Shown: positions 26,512-35,651, counted from the stretch's first letter. The stretch is 64,000 nucleotides of DNA from Collimonas sp. PA-H2 (GCF_002564105.1 NZ_PDBX01000001.1:1054001-1118000), one strand, 5' to 3'. Notes: generated by a model not told the origin, from the sequence alone. Numbers and translations: made by a program.

Positions 26512-27435
26512 CTAGGAATCGATCGCGTGGCCGGCGGCGATCCAGGCATCGATGCCGCCCGACAGTGGCCGCACCTTCTTGTAGCCGCGCTGCATCAACT
26601 GTTTGGCGACCAGCGCCGCCGATGCTTCGTTGGGGCAGGCGCAATAGACGATCACTTCCTCGTCTATCGGCGCGTCAAAGACAAAGGTATTGATTTCCTT
26701 GTGCGAGATGGCAAGCGCGCCGGGAATGCGCCCGCTCTGCTGCGATGCCGGCGAGCGTATGTCGACGATGGCCGGCGTCAAGCCCTGCTTGAGCAGCTGG
26801 TCCAGCTCGGCTACCGAAATGCGCGCCATGCGCAGGGAGCGGCGGAAGCGCCAGCGCTGCCACCATTTGTTGGCGACAAAGACGGCAAAGGCGGCCGCCA
26901 CCAGCATCATGCCGTACTGGCCGAGTTCGGTCAGCACGCCCAGCAGATCATCGATAGTGGTGCTGAACAGCGAGCCGAGGTAGATCGCCAGGCCGGCCCA
27001 CACGGCGGCCCCCAGGCCGTCGTAGAGAATGAAGGTGGCGCGCCTGGTGTTGACCGTGCCGGCCAGCGCGCTGGCGATGGAAGCGAAACCGGGAATGAAC
27101 TTGGCGACCAGCAGCGAGCGCGCGCCCCAGCGCGAATAGATCGATTCAGTCTGGCGCACGCAGGAATCCGGCGACAAGGAAATGCGGCACAGCGTCGACA
27201 GCACTTTGCGGCCGTAACGGCGGCCCGCCATGTACCAGAAGAAATCGGCGATCAGGGCCGCCGCCACCGCCGTCAGCAACAGCACCGGCGCCGAGTATTC
27301 GCCGCGATGCATCAGCGCGCCGGTGATCACCAGCGTCGGATAGGCCGGCACCGGCGCGCCCAGTTGCTCGGCCAGCACGTTGAAAAAGACGATGATCAGC
27401 CCGTATTGCTCGATCAAATGAAACAAATAGGTCAT
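26512..27435 (-). CDS. DedA-family membrane protein fused to a rhodanese domain
   Basis: 307 residues. The N-terminal ~200 form a DedA/VTT domain: GAPVPAYPTLVITGAL, FFWYMAGRRYGR and the re-entrant FIPGFASIASALAGTV with the family's conserved Arg/Pro/Gly pattern, plus about five hydrophobic segments. DedA proteins flip polyprenyl phosphate or phospholipids. Residues about 205-307 form a rhodanese domain with DIRSPASQQSGRIPGAL and active-site Cys in VYCACPNEASA. The thiol of the rhodanese would face the cytoplasm. The fusion is known in proteobacteria, though its chemistry is not defined. Followed by the LysR gene on the same strand. Confidence 0.9.
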   Translation of the reverse strand: MTYLFHLIEQYGLIIVFFNVLAEQLGAPVPAYPTLVITGALMHRGEYSAPVLLLTAVAAALIADFFWYMAGRRYGRKVLSTLCRISLSPDSCVRQTESIYSRWGARSLLVAKFIPGFASIASALAGTVNTRRATFILYDGLGAAVWAGLAIYLGSLFSTTIDDLLGVLTELGQYGMMLVAAAFAVFVANKWWQRWRFRRSLRMARISVAELDQLLKQGLTPAIVDIRSPASQQSGRIPGALAISHKEINTFVFDAPIDEEVIVYCACPNEASAALVAKQLMQRGYKKVRPLSGGIDAWIAAGHAIDS

Positions 27436-27513
27436 CGCTGTCGTCGCCTCATATCCATAGCCGTGATCGCCAGATTGGCAATTTCACAATAATGCGGTAA
27501 ATATCTATAGATA

Positions 27514-28221
27514 TTATAAAGTTGATGGCGTAGCGGCTCCGCTCTTTTCCGAAAGATATTCCTTGATGCTCAGCCAGAGCAATAGCGCCAGCGGCAGCAG
27601 CAGCGCCAGAAACAACAGATGCTTGTAGGCGAAGGCGCCGCCGATGGCCCCCGCGCCGAACGCCACGATAGGCCAGAAGAACTTGCTGCAGCGCTGCCGT
27701 ATCTCCTCAGTCGCCGCGCCGCGCGCGATATCGACCAGGTCGATGATCACCTGCGTGACATTACCTGTCATCACGGTAGTCGGCGTCAGATGCTGCAGGA
27801 GCAGGCGGCTGCTGGCGTTCTGCACGCCCATGGCGGCGGCGCCCAGCATGCCGGCCAGCAGCGCCAGCGGCGCGCGCGAATCGGTGACCGGCTCGACCAG
27901 ATAACCGGCCAGCATGAAGCCCAGCAGGAAAACCAGTTGCAGCAACAGCAGATAGAACAGCGGCGCCCGGCCGCCCCGCTCCAGCCAGATCACCACCATG
28001 CGCGTCAGCGCCACGGCGAAGATAAACGCAGGAAAGGCCAGCAACTTGATCAGCACGCCGTGCGAGGGATTGGCCAGCTCGCTGCCGATCAGCACGAAAT
28101 TGCCGGTGACGTGCGCCGTGAACAAGCCGAACAAGGCAATGAAGCCGACAGTATCGACATAGCCGGCCAAAAAACTCAAGGCAATGCTTTGCCGGGTCCG
28201 CAGATTATTCATGTCAGGCAT
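27514..28221 (-). CDS. YoaK-type integral membrane protein (DUF1275)
   Basis: 235 residues from the ATG at 28221, chosen for the AAGGAAGG ribosome site 3-10 bases upstream. Six to seven hydrophobic segments with the DUF1275 signatures LSFLAGYVDTVGFIALFGLF, TAHVTGNFVLIG and ASSRLLLQHLTPTTVMTGNVTQ. The family is a widespread predicted small transporter of unknown substrate. The start lies 23 bp past the end of the amidohydrolase gene on the same strand, so the two are probably cotranscribed. Confidence 0.92.
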   Translation of the reverse strand: MPDMNNLRTRQSIALSFLAGYVDTVGFIALFGLFTAHVTGNFVLIGSELANPSHGVLIKLLAFPAFIFAVALTRMVVIWLERGGRAPLFYLLLLQLVFLLGFMLAGYLVEPVTDSRAPLALLAGMLGAAAMGVQNASSRLLLQHLTPTTVMTGNVTQVIIDLVDIARGAATEEIRQRCSKFFWPIVAFGAGAIGGAFAYKHLLFLALLLPLALLLWLSIKEYLSEKSGAATPSTL

Positions 28222-28243
28222 GACCTTCCTTTGCTGTAAAAAA

Positions 28244-30103
28244 TCAAAAGGCAAAACAGCTGCAACCCAGTGTGCCCCAGAAGCCGGAATAGTCGGACAC
28301 CGGCACCGCCGACTTGCGCGCCGCATCGTGTGCATGCGCGTGCACGCCGCAGGCGCCGGCGCATTGATGCGGCAGAGCCTGGCGCTGCTGCTGTTGCGTG
28401 TGCCGCAGCTGGCGATAATGGCCCGGCACGGCTTTCACCGGCGACCAATCCGGCAGCACCGGAATCGGCGGCGGCGCCAGCGGACTGAATTCTGCAGCGC
28501 CGTAGACTATTTTTCCGCCGACCACCGTCAGCACCGATTCCAGCGCCTTGATGCTGTCTTCGTCGACCGCAAAGAAGTCGGCTGACAGCACCGCCAGGTC
28601 GGCCAGCTGGCCTTGCTTGATGCGGCCTTTCTTGCCCTGCTCGCTGGAGAACCAGGCGCTGCCGGCGGTCCACAATTCCAGCGCGGTGTGGCGCGATAAC
28701 TGGCCAGCCGCATCGTACAAGCGCATGCCGCCGACGGTGCGTCCCGACACCAGCCAGTAAAGCGCCGTCCACGGGTTGTAGCTGGCGACCCGGGTGGCGT
28801 CGGTGCCGGCGCCGACCGGCACGCCCATCTCCAGCATGCGCGCCACCGGCGGCGTGTGCCTGGCGGCGTCGGCGCCATAGCGCTCGACAAAATATTCACC
28901 CTGGAACGCCATGCGGTGCTGGATCGCGATGCCGCCGCCGAGCGCGCGCACTCTTTCGATATTGCGCGGCGTGATGGTCTCGGCATGGTCGAAGATCCAG
29001 TGCAAGCCGTCGAAAGGAATTTCACGGTTCACTTTTTCAAACACATCCAGCATGCGGCTGATCGACTCGTCGTAGGTCGCATGCAGGCGGAACGGCCAGC
29101 GCTGCGACACCAGGTGACGCACCACTTTTTCCAGCTCGCCTTCCATGCCGGCGGCCAGCTCCGGCCGCGGCTCCAGGAAATCTTCAAAGTCGGCGGCGGA
29201 AAACACCAGCATTTCGCCGGCGCCGTTATGGCGGTAAAAATCGTCGCCATCGCCAGGCTTGACCATGCCGGTCCATTTCTCGAAATCTTCCAGCTCCTGG
29301 CCCTTGCGCTGGGTGAACAGGTTGTAGGCGATGCGTATCGTCAGTTGCCGGTCGCGCGCCAGCTGGTCGATGATGGCGTAGTCCTCCGGGTAGTTCTGGA
29401 AACCGCCGCCGGCATCGATGGCGCTGGTGACGCCGAGGCGGTTCAGTTCGCGCATGAACTGGCGGGTCGAATTGACTTGCTGCTCACGCGGCAGCGCCGG
29501 TCCTTTCGCCAACGTCGCGTACAGGATCATGGCGTTCGGCTTGGCGATCAGCATGCCGGTCGGATTGCCGGCGGCATCGCGCTGGATTTCGCCGCCGGGC
29601 GGATTTGGCGTGTCCTTGGTATAACCGACCGCGCGCAAGGCCGCGCGGTTGAGCAAGGCGCGGTCATACAGGTGCAGGATGAATACCGGCGTATCGGTTG
29701 CGGCGGCGTTGATTTCTTCCAGCGTCGGCATGCGCTTTTCGGCGAACTGGAATTCGGTCCAGCCGCCGACCACGCGCACCCATTGCGGATGCGGCGTGCG
29801 CAGCGCCTGTTCCTTCAGCATGCGCAAGGCATCGGCCAGCGAGGGCATACCTTCCCAACGCAACTCCAGGTTGTAGTTGAGGCCGCCGCGGATCAGGTGC
29901 AGGTGGGAATCGTTCAGGCCGGGGATCACCGTACGCCCTTGCAGGTCGATCACTTGCGTGTCCTGCCCGCGCTGCCGCATGACTTCTTCGGCGTCGCCGA
30001 CGACAAGGAACCTGCCATCCTGGATGGCCACCGCCGTCGCCAGCGGCTGCGACTGGTCGACCGTATGAAAACGGCCGTTCAATAAAATCATGTCTGCGTG
30101 CAT
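28244..30103 (-). CDS. Amidohydrolase (YtcJ-like, amidohydrolase-3 family)
   Basis: 619 residues. A composite beta-sandwich plus metal-dependent TIM barrel with the first metal motif HLH (His67, His69) in PGLNDSHLHLIRGG. Also present are the barrel motifs LRVVGGWTE-like VRVVGGWTEFQF, GAGDEMLV-type NGAGEMLVFSA, HWIFDHAETI, IQHRMAFQGEYF and the late Asp loop VPVGAGTDATRVASYNPW. The YtcJ group acts on unknown amides or cyclic imides. The C-terminal tail (about 575-619) is unusual: Gln-rich, then CAGACGVHAHAHD and a final CSCFAF, a potential extra metal-binding tail not expected in the family. Confidence 0.88.
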   Translation of the reverse strand: MHADMILLNGRFHTVDQSQPLATAVAIQDGRFLVVGDAEEVMRQRGQDTQVIDLQGRTVIPGLNDSHLHLIRGGLNYNLELRWEGMPSLADALRMLKEQALRTPHPQWVRVVGGWTEFQFAEKRMPTLEEINAAATDTPVFILHLYDRALLNRAALRAVGYTKDTPNPPGGEIQRDAAGNPTGMLIAKPNAMILYATLAKGPALPREQQVNSTRQFMRELNRLGVTSAIDAGGGFQNYPEDYAIIDQLARDRQLTIRIAYNLFTQRKGQELEDFEKWTGMVKPGDGDDFYRHNGAGEMLVFSAADFEDFLEPRPELAAGMEGELEKVVRHLVSQRWPFRLHATYDESISRMLDVFEKVNREIPFDGLHWIFDHAETITPRNIERVRALGGGIAIQHRMAFQGEYFVERYGADAARHTPPVARMLEMGVPVGAGTDATRVASYNPWTALYWLVSGRTVGGMRLYDAAGQLSRHTALELWTAGSAWFSSEQGKKGRIKQGQLADLAVLSADFFAVDEDSIKALESVLTVVGGKIVYGAAEFSPLAPPPIPVLPDWSPVKAVPGHYRQLRHTQQQQRQALPHQCAGACGVHAHAHDAARKSAVPVSDYSGFWGTLGCSCFAF

Positions 30104-30358
30104 GCTGTTCTCCTGAGCTGGCTGAGCTGGCTAAGCATTAACTGTTGAATAATTTGAACATAAGCCGGCGCCGCCAAACTCTATGATTCCCAGATTACAT
30201 TCATGACTAGCGCGGATGCAAGGCAGTATGGCTGACAGAAAATCAAATGAAAAACGGAAAATATAAGGTTCAACAATCGAATTCCTCGATCATTAATTTA
30301 TTGACATCAACCAGCCCGGCAACTGCCGGCCGGCGACTGCGAACCGCAGTGCAACGGC

Positions 30359-31813
30359 TCAGGCTACTTCGTCAAGCAGGGAATGTCCGTACACGGTAAA
30401 ACGGCTCTTGCCCTGCCGCTTGGCCTGGTACATAGCTTCGTCGGCCTGGCGCAAGGCCGAGTCCCATTCCAGGTGTTCCGCCTGGCACAGGGCGATGCCG
30501 ATGCTGCAGCCGATGCCGTCGCCAATCTCGGCGACGCGGCTGACGATGCGGCTCGCCACCGCGGTCGCAATGGCTTTGATGGACAAGGCCGGCGCCACCA
30601 GGCAGACCACGAATTCGTCGCCGCCGACACGGCCGGCGATATCGCTGTCGCGCAACGCCAGACGCAGCGCCGCCGCCACCTCGACCAGCACGGCGTCGCC
30701 GCGCTCATGGCCCAGGTTGTCGTTGATCCGTTTGAAGCCGTCGAGATCGATAAACAGCAGCGCTACCGCCTGGCGGCTGACGCTGCCGCGGCCGCGCAAG
30801 GTTTCCGCCAGTTCCAGGAACAGCGAACGGCTGGGCAGGCCGGTCAGGTCATCCAGCCGCACCTGGTCCATCTGCACTTCCAGCATGGCGTTGTTGAGCG
30901 CCAGCAAGCGCGCGTCCTGCACGGTCTTGAGATAGACCTGGTTCATTTCGCGCAAATAGATCAGCAGCAGCAGCGTGGCCGCGATCAGGGCGTTGCAGCG
31001 GCCGAGATACCAGCCTATGGAGAACTGGCTGCCGCCGGCCATGGTGATCACGTTGTCGCATTGAAGGGCGACCAGGGCCACTCCCAGCCACACATGCAGC
31101 ACCGCCCTGAAGCCGGTGGCGCGCCACAGGATCAGCATGGCTAGCGCCGTCAGGGTCTGCAGCAGGAAACCGAGGCCGCTGGTGGTGACGCGATGGAAGT
31201 TGCCGTGCTCGATCAGCTTCGGCAATTCCGAATGGAATACGATCACGGGCAACAAGCTCGCCGCCAGCGCCGCCAGCACCACCGCGATCAGCCAGCCCGG
31301 CATGCGCTCGGGATGGCTGGCCAGCCAGGAAGGACTCCACCAGCGGCTGACCGCATACAGCAGGATGCTGAGCGCAAGGCCGGCATGCCACAGGAACCAC
31401 AGCCAGATGGTGGTCTGGGCGCCACCCAGCAGCCCTTCCTGCGGCACGAAGGCGCCCGGCATGGCGAGGAACTGCATGATCAGGATCACCGCGGCATAGA
31501 AGCAGCCGGCGCCGATGTACAGCAGATCAACTTCCTTGGTGGCGCGATAGTGGCCGAAAATCAGGTAGGTGATGATGACGTAGGCGACTACGGTCGCGGT
31601 CTGGTAGGAAGGCAGGAAAAACGGGAACACCGGCCCCATGACGCTGGCGACTGGCAGTAGCAGCAATGTCATTAAAATAAGGCCGATACAGACCCACAGC
31701 GCGCGCCGGCGCTGGCGCGTGCTGGCCTGGCGCGTCGCTGGCGACACGCTTTTGCTGGTCCACGCCGGCTTGGAGGCGGCCTTGTTGCGTGCAATAGTTG
31801 CGCGGTCGATCAT
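30359..31813 (-). CDS. Membrane-bound diguanylate cyclase (GGDEF)
   Basis: 484 residues. An N-terminal sensor with about eight membrane segments (about 35-305, MASE4-like in layout) is joined by a short helix to a C-terminal GGDEF domain (about 320-480). The active site is intact: RVGGDEFVVCL near residue 400, with LFIDLDGFKRINDNLGHERGD upstream. It makes cyclic-di-GMP in response to an unknown membrane signal. The product probably affects surface attachment or exopolysaccharide. No EAL domain. It is a single gene with free spacers on both sides. Confidence 0.92.
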   Translation of the reverse strand: MIDRATIARNKAASKPAWTSKSVSPATRQASTRQRRRALWVCIGLILMTLLLLPVASVMGPVFPFFLPSYQTATVVAYVIITYLIFGHYRATKEVDLLYIGAGCFYAAVILIMQFLAMPGAFVPQEGLLGGAQTTIWLWFLWHAGLALSILLYAVSRWWSPSWLASHPERMPGWLIAVVLAALAASLLPVIVFHSELPKLIEHGNFHRVTTSGLGFLLQTLTALAMLILWRATGFRAVLHVWLGVALVALQCDNVITMAGGSQFSIGWYLGRCNALIAATLLLLIYLREMNQVYLKTVQDARLLALNNAMLEVQMDQVRLDDLTGLPSRSLFLELAETLRGRGSVSRQAVALLFIDLDGFKRINDNLGHERGDAVLVEVAAALRLALRDSDIAGRVGGDEFVVCLVAPALSIKAIATAVASRIVSRVAEIGDGIGCSIGIALCQAEHLEWDSALRQADEAMYQAKRQGKSRFTVYGHSLLDEVA

Positions 31814-31993
31814 TGGCTGTTTTAACCATGCCCGGATAACTACAGCTTACCTTACGGTAAATTTTGCCCAAAAGCATCAAAATAATAACTTGAATGGCTA
31901 TCCCTAGCTAATACAGAAAAGCTATCACTGCCGCTCGCAAAAGAGAAAATCGTGTTTGTCATACAATGACCGTTTTCCCCAAGAGACCATGCC

Positions 31994-32971
31994 ATGCGCG
32001 CTATCGAAATTACCCAACCCGGCGGCCCGGAGGTTTTACAAATCTGCGAACGCCCTGTGCCGTCGTTCAAGGCCGGCGAAGTACTGATCAAAGTGCAGGC
32101 CGCTGGCATCAACCGGCCCGACGTATTCCAGCGCACCGGCAATTATTCGCCGCCGCCGGGCGCTTCCGATTTGCCGGGTCTGGAAATCGCCGGCGAAATC
32201 GTCGATGGCGATTTCAGTGGCACTTCCTTCAAAAAGGGCGACCTGGTGTGCGCCCTGGTGCAGGGCGGCGGCTATGCCGAATACTGCAGCGCGCCGGCGG
32301 CGCAATGCCTGCCGCTGCCGCAGGGCTGGAGCGCGGTGGAAGCGGCTTCGCTGCCGGAAACCTTTTTCACGGTGTGGAGCAATGTCTTCGACCGCGCCCG
32401 TCTCAGCCCCGGTGAAACCCTGCTGGTGCAAGGCGGCAGTTCCGGCATCGGTGCGGCGGCGATCCAGATCGCCACGGCGCTCGGCCACCGCGTGTTTGCG
32501 ACCGCCGGTTCGGATGAAAAATGCCGCGCCTGCGAAGCGCTGGGCGCCGAACGCGGAATCAATTACCGCACGGAAGATTTCGCCGCCGTGATCAAGGCAG
32601 CGACCGACGGCAAGGGTGTCGACGTCATCCTCGACATGGTGGCAGGCGACTATGTGCCGCGCGAAATCAGCTGCCTGGCCAACGACGGCCGCCTGGTATT
32701 CATCGCCACGCTCGGCGGCAGCAGCGCCAGCATCGATTTCCGCCAGGTGCTGATGCGGCGCCTGACCATCACCGGCTCCACCCTGCGGCCGCGCCCGATC
32801 GCTTTCAAGGCTGCCATTGCGGCGCAGTTGCGCGAGCGCGTCTGGCCGCTGCTGGCGTCCAGGAAAATCAAGCCGGTGATCTTCCAGACCTTCCCGCTGG
32901 AACAGGCGGCGCAAGCCCATGCGCTGATGGAAAGCAGCTCGCATATCGGCAAGATCATGCTGGCTACCTGA
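31994..32971 (+). CDS. NAD(P)H quinone oxidoreductase, zeta-crystallin/PIG3 type
   Basis: 325 residues, typical for the zinc-free MDR quinone oxidoreductases. Seen: GroES-like N-terminus MRAIEITQPGGPEVLQICER, AAGINRPDVFQRTGNY, the cofactor motif VQGGSSGIGAAAIQIATALG with GSDEKC after strand two, and FRQVLMRRLTITGSTLRPR near the end, which marks the PIG3 subgroup. It reduces quinones or enones in the cytoplasm with NADPH. It stands alone between a diguanylate cyclase (divergent) and a repeat cluster. Confidence 0.92.
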   Translation: MRAIEITQPGGPEVLQICERPVPSFKAGEVLIKVQAAGINRPDVFQRTGNYSPPPGASDLPGLEIAGEIVDGDFSGTSFKKGDLVCALVQGGGYAEYCSAPAAQCLPLPQGWSAVEAASLPETFFTVWSNVFDRARLSPGETLLVQGGSSGIGAAAIQIATALGHRVFATAGSDEKCRACEALGAERGINYRTEDFAAVIKAATDGKGVDVILDMVAGDYVPREISCLANDGRLVFIATLGGSSASIDFRQVLMRRLTITGSTLRPRPIAFKAAIAAQLRERVWPLLASRKIKPVIFQTFPLEQAAQAHALMESSSHIGKIMLAT

Positions 32972-33009
32972 ATCCGCATGCAATCGACGCGCCAACTCCA
33001 GCTCGGCGC

Positions 33010-33093
33010 CCCCGTCATCCCCGCGAACGCGGGGATCCATGTTGCTGAGCCGGATAATCAAAATGGATTCCCGCGTTCGCGGGAATGACGGGG
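33010..33093. repeat. REP/MITE-like palindrome with 31-bp arms
   Basis: Arms 33010-33040 and 33063-33093 are reverse complements with two mismatches. Each arm is itself a hairpin (CCCGCGAACGCGGG type). The core matches the widespread CCCGCG-TTCGCGGGAATGACG repeat found in many proteobacterial genomes. It runs directly into a 14-bp tandem array. Confidence 0.9.
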
Positions 33094-33210
33094 TCGCCGA
33101 GACGGGGTCGCCTGGACGGGGTCGCCTGGACGGGATCGCCTGGACGGGGTCGCCTAGACGTGGCCGACGAGGCGGGGTCGCCGAGACCGGGGCGCGTAGC
33201 TGGGGTCGCC
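33089..33210. repeat. 14-bp tandem repeat array
   Basis: Eight full units plus a ten-base partial unit of consensus CGGGGTCGCCTGGA, starting at 33089, 33103, 33117, 33131, 33145, 33159, 33173 and 33187. Units 1-5 and 7 are nearly identical; units 6 and 8 are degraded. It lies between the quinone oxidoreductase and the 3' end of a cytochrome gene, so it is intergenic. Confidence 0.9.
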
Positions 33211-33249
33211 AATGACCTTCATGCTGCTTTTCTTTAACCCGGGATCGCT

Positions 33250-34548
33250 TTAATCCAGAGGAATGGCGCGATAGCGGTTGACCTCGGCTGAATTGACTAT
33301 CGGCGCCTTGTTGCCCCAGCTGTTGCGGATGTAGGAAACCACCGCCGCCACTTCACCGTCGCTCAAAGCCGGACCGTAAGGCGGCATGCCATAGGGACGC
33401 GGATTGGCTGCCGTGCTCGGCGAGAAGCCACCGTTCAGCACCACCCGGATCGCATTCACCGGCGACGCCATGGTGATGGCATGATTGCCGGCCAGCGGCG
33501 GATACGCCGGCCATGTGCCTTTGCCGGAAGCCTGGTGGCAATCGGCGCAATGGTTCTTGTAGATCTTCCCGCCCTGTTCCAGCACCCGCGCCACCTCATC
33601 CGCGCTGGCGCGTTCCTTGGCCGGCTCCGCTTCCTTCTGGCGCGGCAAGGATTTCAGGTAGACCGCCATGGCCTTGACGTCGGCGTCGCTCAAGTGCTGC
33701 AGGCTGGCGCCCACCACTTCCGCCATCGGCCCCAGCACCGTGCCGCGCGGCGAGACGCCGTTTTTCAGCAAGCCGGTGATGTGCTCGATATCCCAGTCGC
33801 CCAGGCCGATTTCATCATCCGATGTCAGCGATGGCGCATACCAGTTCACCACCGGGATAAAGCCGCCGCCCAGTTCTGCCTTGAGGTCGCTGCCGCCGAG
33901 CGCGTTGCGGGTGGTGTGGCAGGCGCTGCAGTGGCCCAGGCCCTGCACCAGGTAGGCGCCGCGATTCCACTCCACCGACTGGCCCTTCTCTTCCTGATAC
34001 ACGCCGGGCCGGAAATACAGCGCGCGCCAGCCGTACAGCAGGTTCCGGTTGTTATAGGGAAAACGCAAAGCGGGCGCCAGGTTCTTTTGCGCCACCGGCG
34101 CCACGCTGCGCAGATAGGCGAACATGGCGTCGGCATCTTCGCGCGTGACCTTGGTGTAATTGGTGTAGGGGAAGGCTGGATACAGCAGGCTGCCGTCCTT
34201 CGATTTGCCGTTATGCAGCGCGCGCCAGAAATCCTCGGCGCTCCAGCTGCCGATGCCGGTGTCCTTGTCCGGCGTCAGATTGGGCGAATAGATGGCGCCG
34301 AACGGGGTCTGTATGGCGCGCCCGCCGACCAGTTCCTTGCCGCCGCGCGCGGTATGGCAAGCAATGCAGTCGCCGCTGCGCACCAGATAGGCGCCCTTGA
34401 CAATCTGTGCGGCAGGATCCGCCACGGCCGTCGCCGGCGGCCTTGCCGCGCCACTATCGTCATCGGCATTCAGCAGCGCCAGCACGGCGAACGCGGCGGC
34501 GATCAGCAGCAAAGCTGCGCCCACCAGCCACATCAGTAATCGTTTCAT
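33250..34548 (-). CDS. Membrane-anchored triheme cytochrome c
   Basis: 432 residues from the ATG at 34548, which opens with an uncleaved-looking anchor (MKRLLMWLVGAALLLIAAAF). Three cytochrome c domains follow, each with one CxxCH: CIACH (about residue 65), CSACH (about 215) and CADCH (about 340). The architecture matches the cytochrome subunit of membrane alcohol, gluconate or aldehyde dehydrogenases. It feeds electrons from a periplasmic dehydrogenase to quinone or a terminal oxidase. No dehydrogenase gene is adjacent. It lies 11 bp after the diheme cytochrome gene and is surely cotranscribed with it. Confidence 0.9.
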   Translation of the reverse strand: MKRLLMWLVGAALLLIAAAFAVLALLNADDDSGAARPPATAVADPAAQIVKGAYLVRSGDCIACHTARGGKELVGGRAIQTPFGAIYSPNLTPDKDTGIGSWSAEDFWRALHNGKSKDGSLLYPAFPYTNYTKVTREDADAMFAYLRSVAPVAQKNLAPALRFPYNNRNLLYGWRALYFRPGVYQEEKGQSVEWNRGAYLVQGLGHCSACHTTRNALGGSDLKAELGGGFIPVVNWYAPSLTSDDEIGLGDWDIEHITGLLKNGVSPRGTVLGPMAEVVGASLQHLSDADVKAMAVYLKSLPRQKEAEPAKERASADEVARVLEQGGKIYKNHCADCHQASGKGTWPAYPPLAGNHAITMASPVNAIRVVLNGGFSPSTAANPRPYGMPPYGPALSDGEVAAVVSYIRNSWGNKAPIVNSAEVNRYRAIPLD

Positions 34549-34559
34549 GTTCGCTCCGC

Positions 34560-35318
34560 TCAATTCGGGACAGGGACACTGCCGCAAGCCAGCGGCAGTT
34601 TGACGGAGCCGGGGGCAACCGCGGCGGCGCCGGCCGGCACCGGCTGCGCCGCCAGCCAGGATGCCACCGCGCCGATATCTTCAGCACTCAAGCGCTGCGC
34701 AAGCTGCGCCATGCAATCCGGCGCCACCGCATGACGCGCGCCGTTTTTCCAGGCGCCGATCTGGCTGACCAGGTAATCGCGCGGCAAACCGAGCAAACCC
34801 GGGGTGGTCGGCAGCACGCCGGTCATGGCGCTGCCATGGCAGGCGATGCAGGCCGGGATCTGCTTGCCGGCGTCGCCCTTGTTGACCAGCATTTCGCCGC
34901 GGGCACGGGCGGCCTCGGACGGATCGTAAGGCTGGGGCGGCGGATAAGGCGGGTGCTGGTCGGCAAAATAGGCGGCGATTTCCTGCAGGTAGGCGTCCGA
35001 CAGATGATCGACCAGATAAGTCATCATCGGATACTGGCGCCGCCCTTCGCGGAAGTTGTGCAGCTGGTTGTAGAGATAGCCGGCCGGCTTGCCGGCGATG
35101 CGCGGGTAGTAGCCGTTGTTGGTGGCGCGGCCCTGTTCGCCGTGGCAGGCGGTGCAGGCGGTGAGGCGCTGTTTGATGGTGTCCGGAACCGCGGCGGAAT
35201 CGACTTCAGCCGCCTGCGCCGCGACGCCGAACATGGCGCCGGCAAGCACAAGCAGCAAGCCGGAGCGCAACCGTCGCACAGCGCGTGTTGCCCCCGCTCC
35301 CTGCAAATGAATCGACAT
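34560..35318 (-). CDS. Periplasmic diheme cytochrome c (c4-like)
   Basis: 252 residues with a signal peptide (about 1-36, ending AAQA). Two cytochrome c domains have CTACH (about residue 55) and CIACH (about 160). The first domain contains the c4-type segment YYPRIAGKPAGYLYNQLHNF and candidate axial Met residues in RQYPMMTYL; the second contains a matching GLLGLPRDYLVSQI. Such proteins shuttle electrons in the periplasm. It precedes the triheme cytochrome gene, forming a two-gene unit. The donor and acceptor are not encoded nearby. Confidence 0.9.
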   Translation of the reverse strand: MSIHLQGAGATRAVRRLRSGLLLVLAGAMFGVAAQAAEVDSAAVPDTIKQRLTACTACHGEQGRATNNGYYPRIAGKPAGYLYNQLHNFREGRRQYPMMTYLVDHLSDAYLQEIAAYFADQHPPYPPPQPYDPSEAARARGEMLVNKGDAGKQIPACIACHGSAMTGVLPTTPGLLGLPRDYLVSQIGAWKNGARHAVAPDCMAQLAQRLSAEDIGAVASWLAAQPVPAGAAAVAPGSVKLPLACGSVPVPN

Positions 35319-35450
35319 GATTTTCCTGTTTTTTATGCTGCTGCATTTTTCGGGAAGGTATCCAGCGTCCTTAGTCAGGACACCAGGTCCGATTATAAGC
35401 TAGCAAATTTATTAACATGGTACAACATTGAATAACATGTCGTCTGTGCT

Positions 35451-35651
35451 CTATTTGGAGGGCTGCGGCTGTACCAGGGGCTGGTCTTTGGTCGACCCGG
35501 GCTCATTCACATACATCTGCTCTTCCACGATATCCATCTGCTGGCTGCCATCCAGGGCGTGGCCGGTCCAGCGATCCGCCGGATTGACGGTTTGCTTCTT
35601 CTTTTCTGTGACAGGCTTGGCGGCAGCGGCAGGCAATCTGGTTTTGGACAT
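35451..35651 (-). CDS. Small hydrophilic protein of unknown function
   Basis: 66 residues. The ATG at 35651 is preceded by an AAGGAG ribosome site at good spacing, which is the main reason to call it; a longer overlapping frame upstream is repetitive and shadows the next gene. The product is basic at the N-terminus (MSKTRLPAAAAKPVTEKKKQ) and acidic/Gln-rich at the C-terminus, without membrane or signal segments. It looks intrinsically disordered. No family recognised. Confidence 0.5.
   Translation of the reverse strand: MSKTRLPAAAAKPVTEKKKQTVNPADRWTGHALDGSQQMDIVEEQMYVNEPGSTKDQPLVQPQPSK

Noticed and set aside
33089..33210. 14-bp array as a CRISPR or replication iteron set
   Set aside because: Units are contiguous without spacers, and no replication initiator or AT-rich unwinding region is near.
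33015..33212. 65-codon frame encoding GDPV/RPRLGDP repeats
   Set aside because: Translation of the REP palindrome and 14-bp array; no independent start signal.
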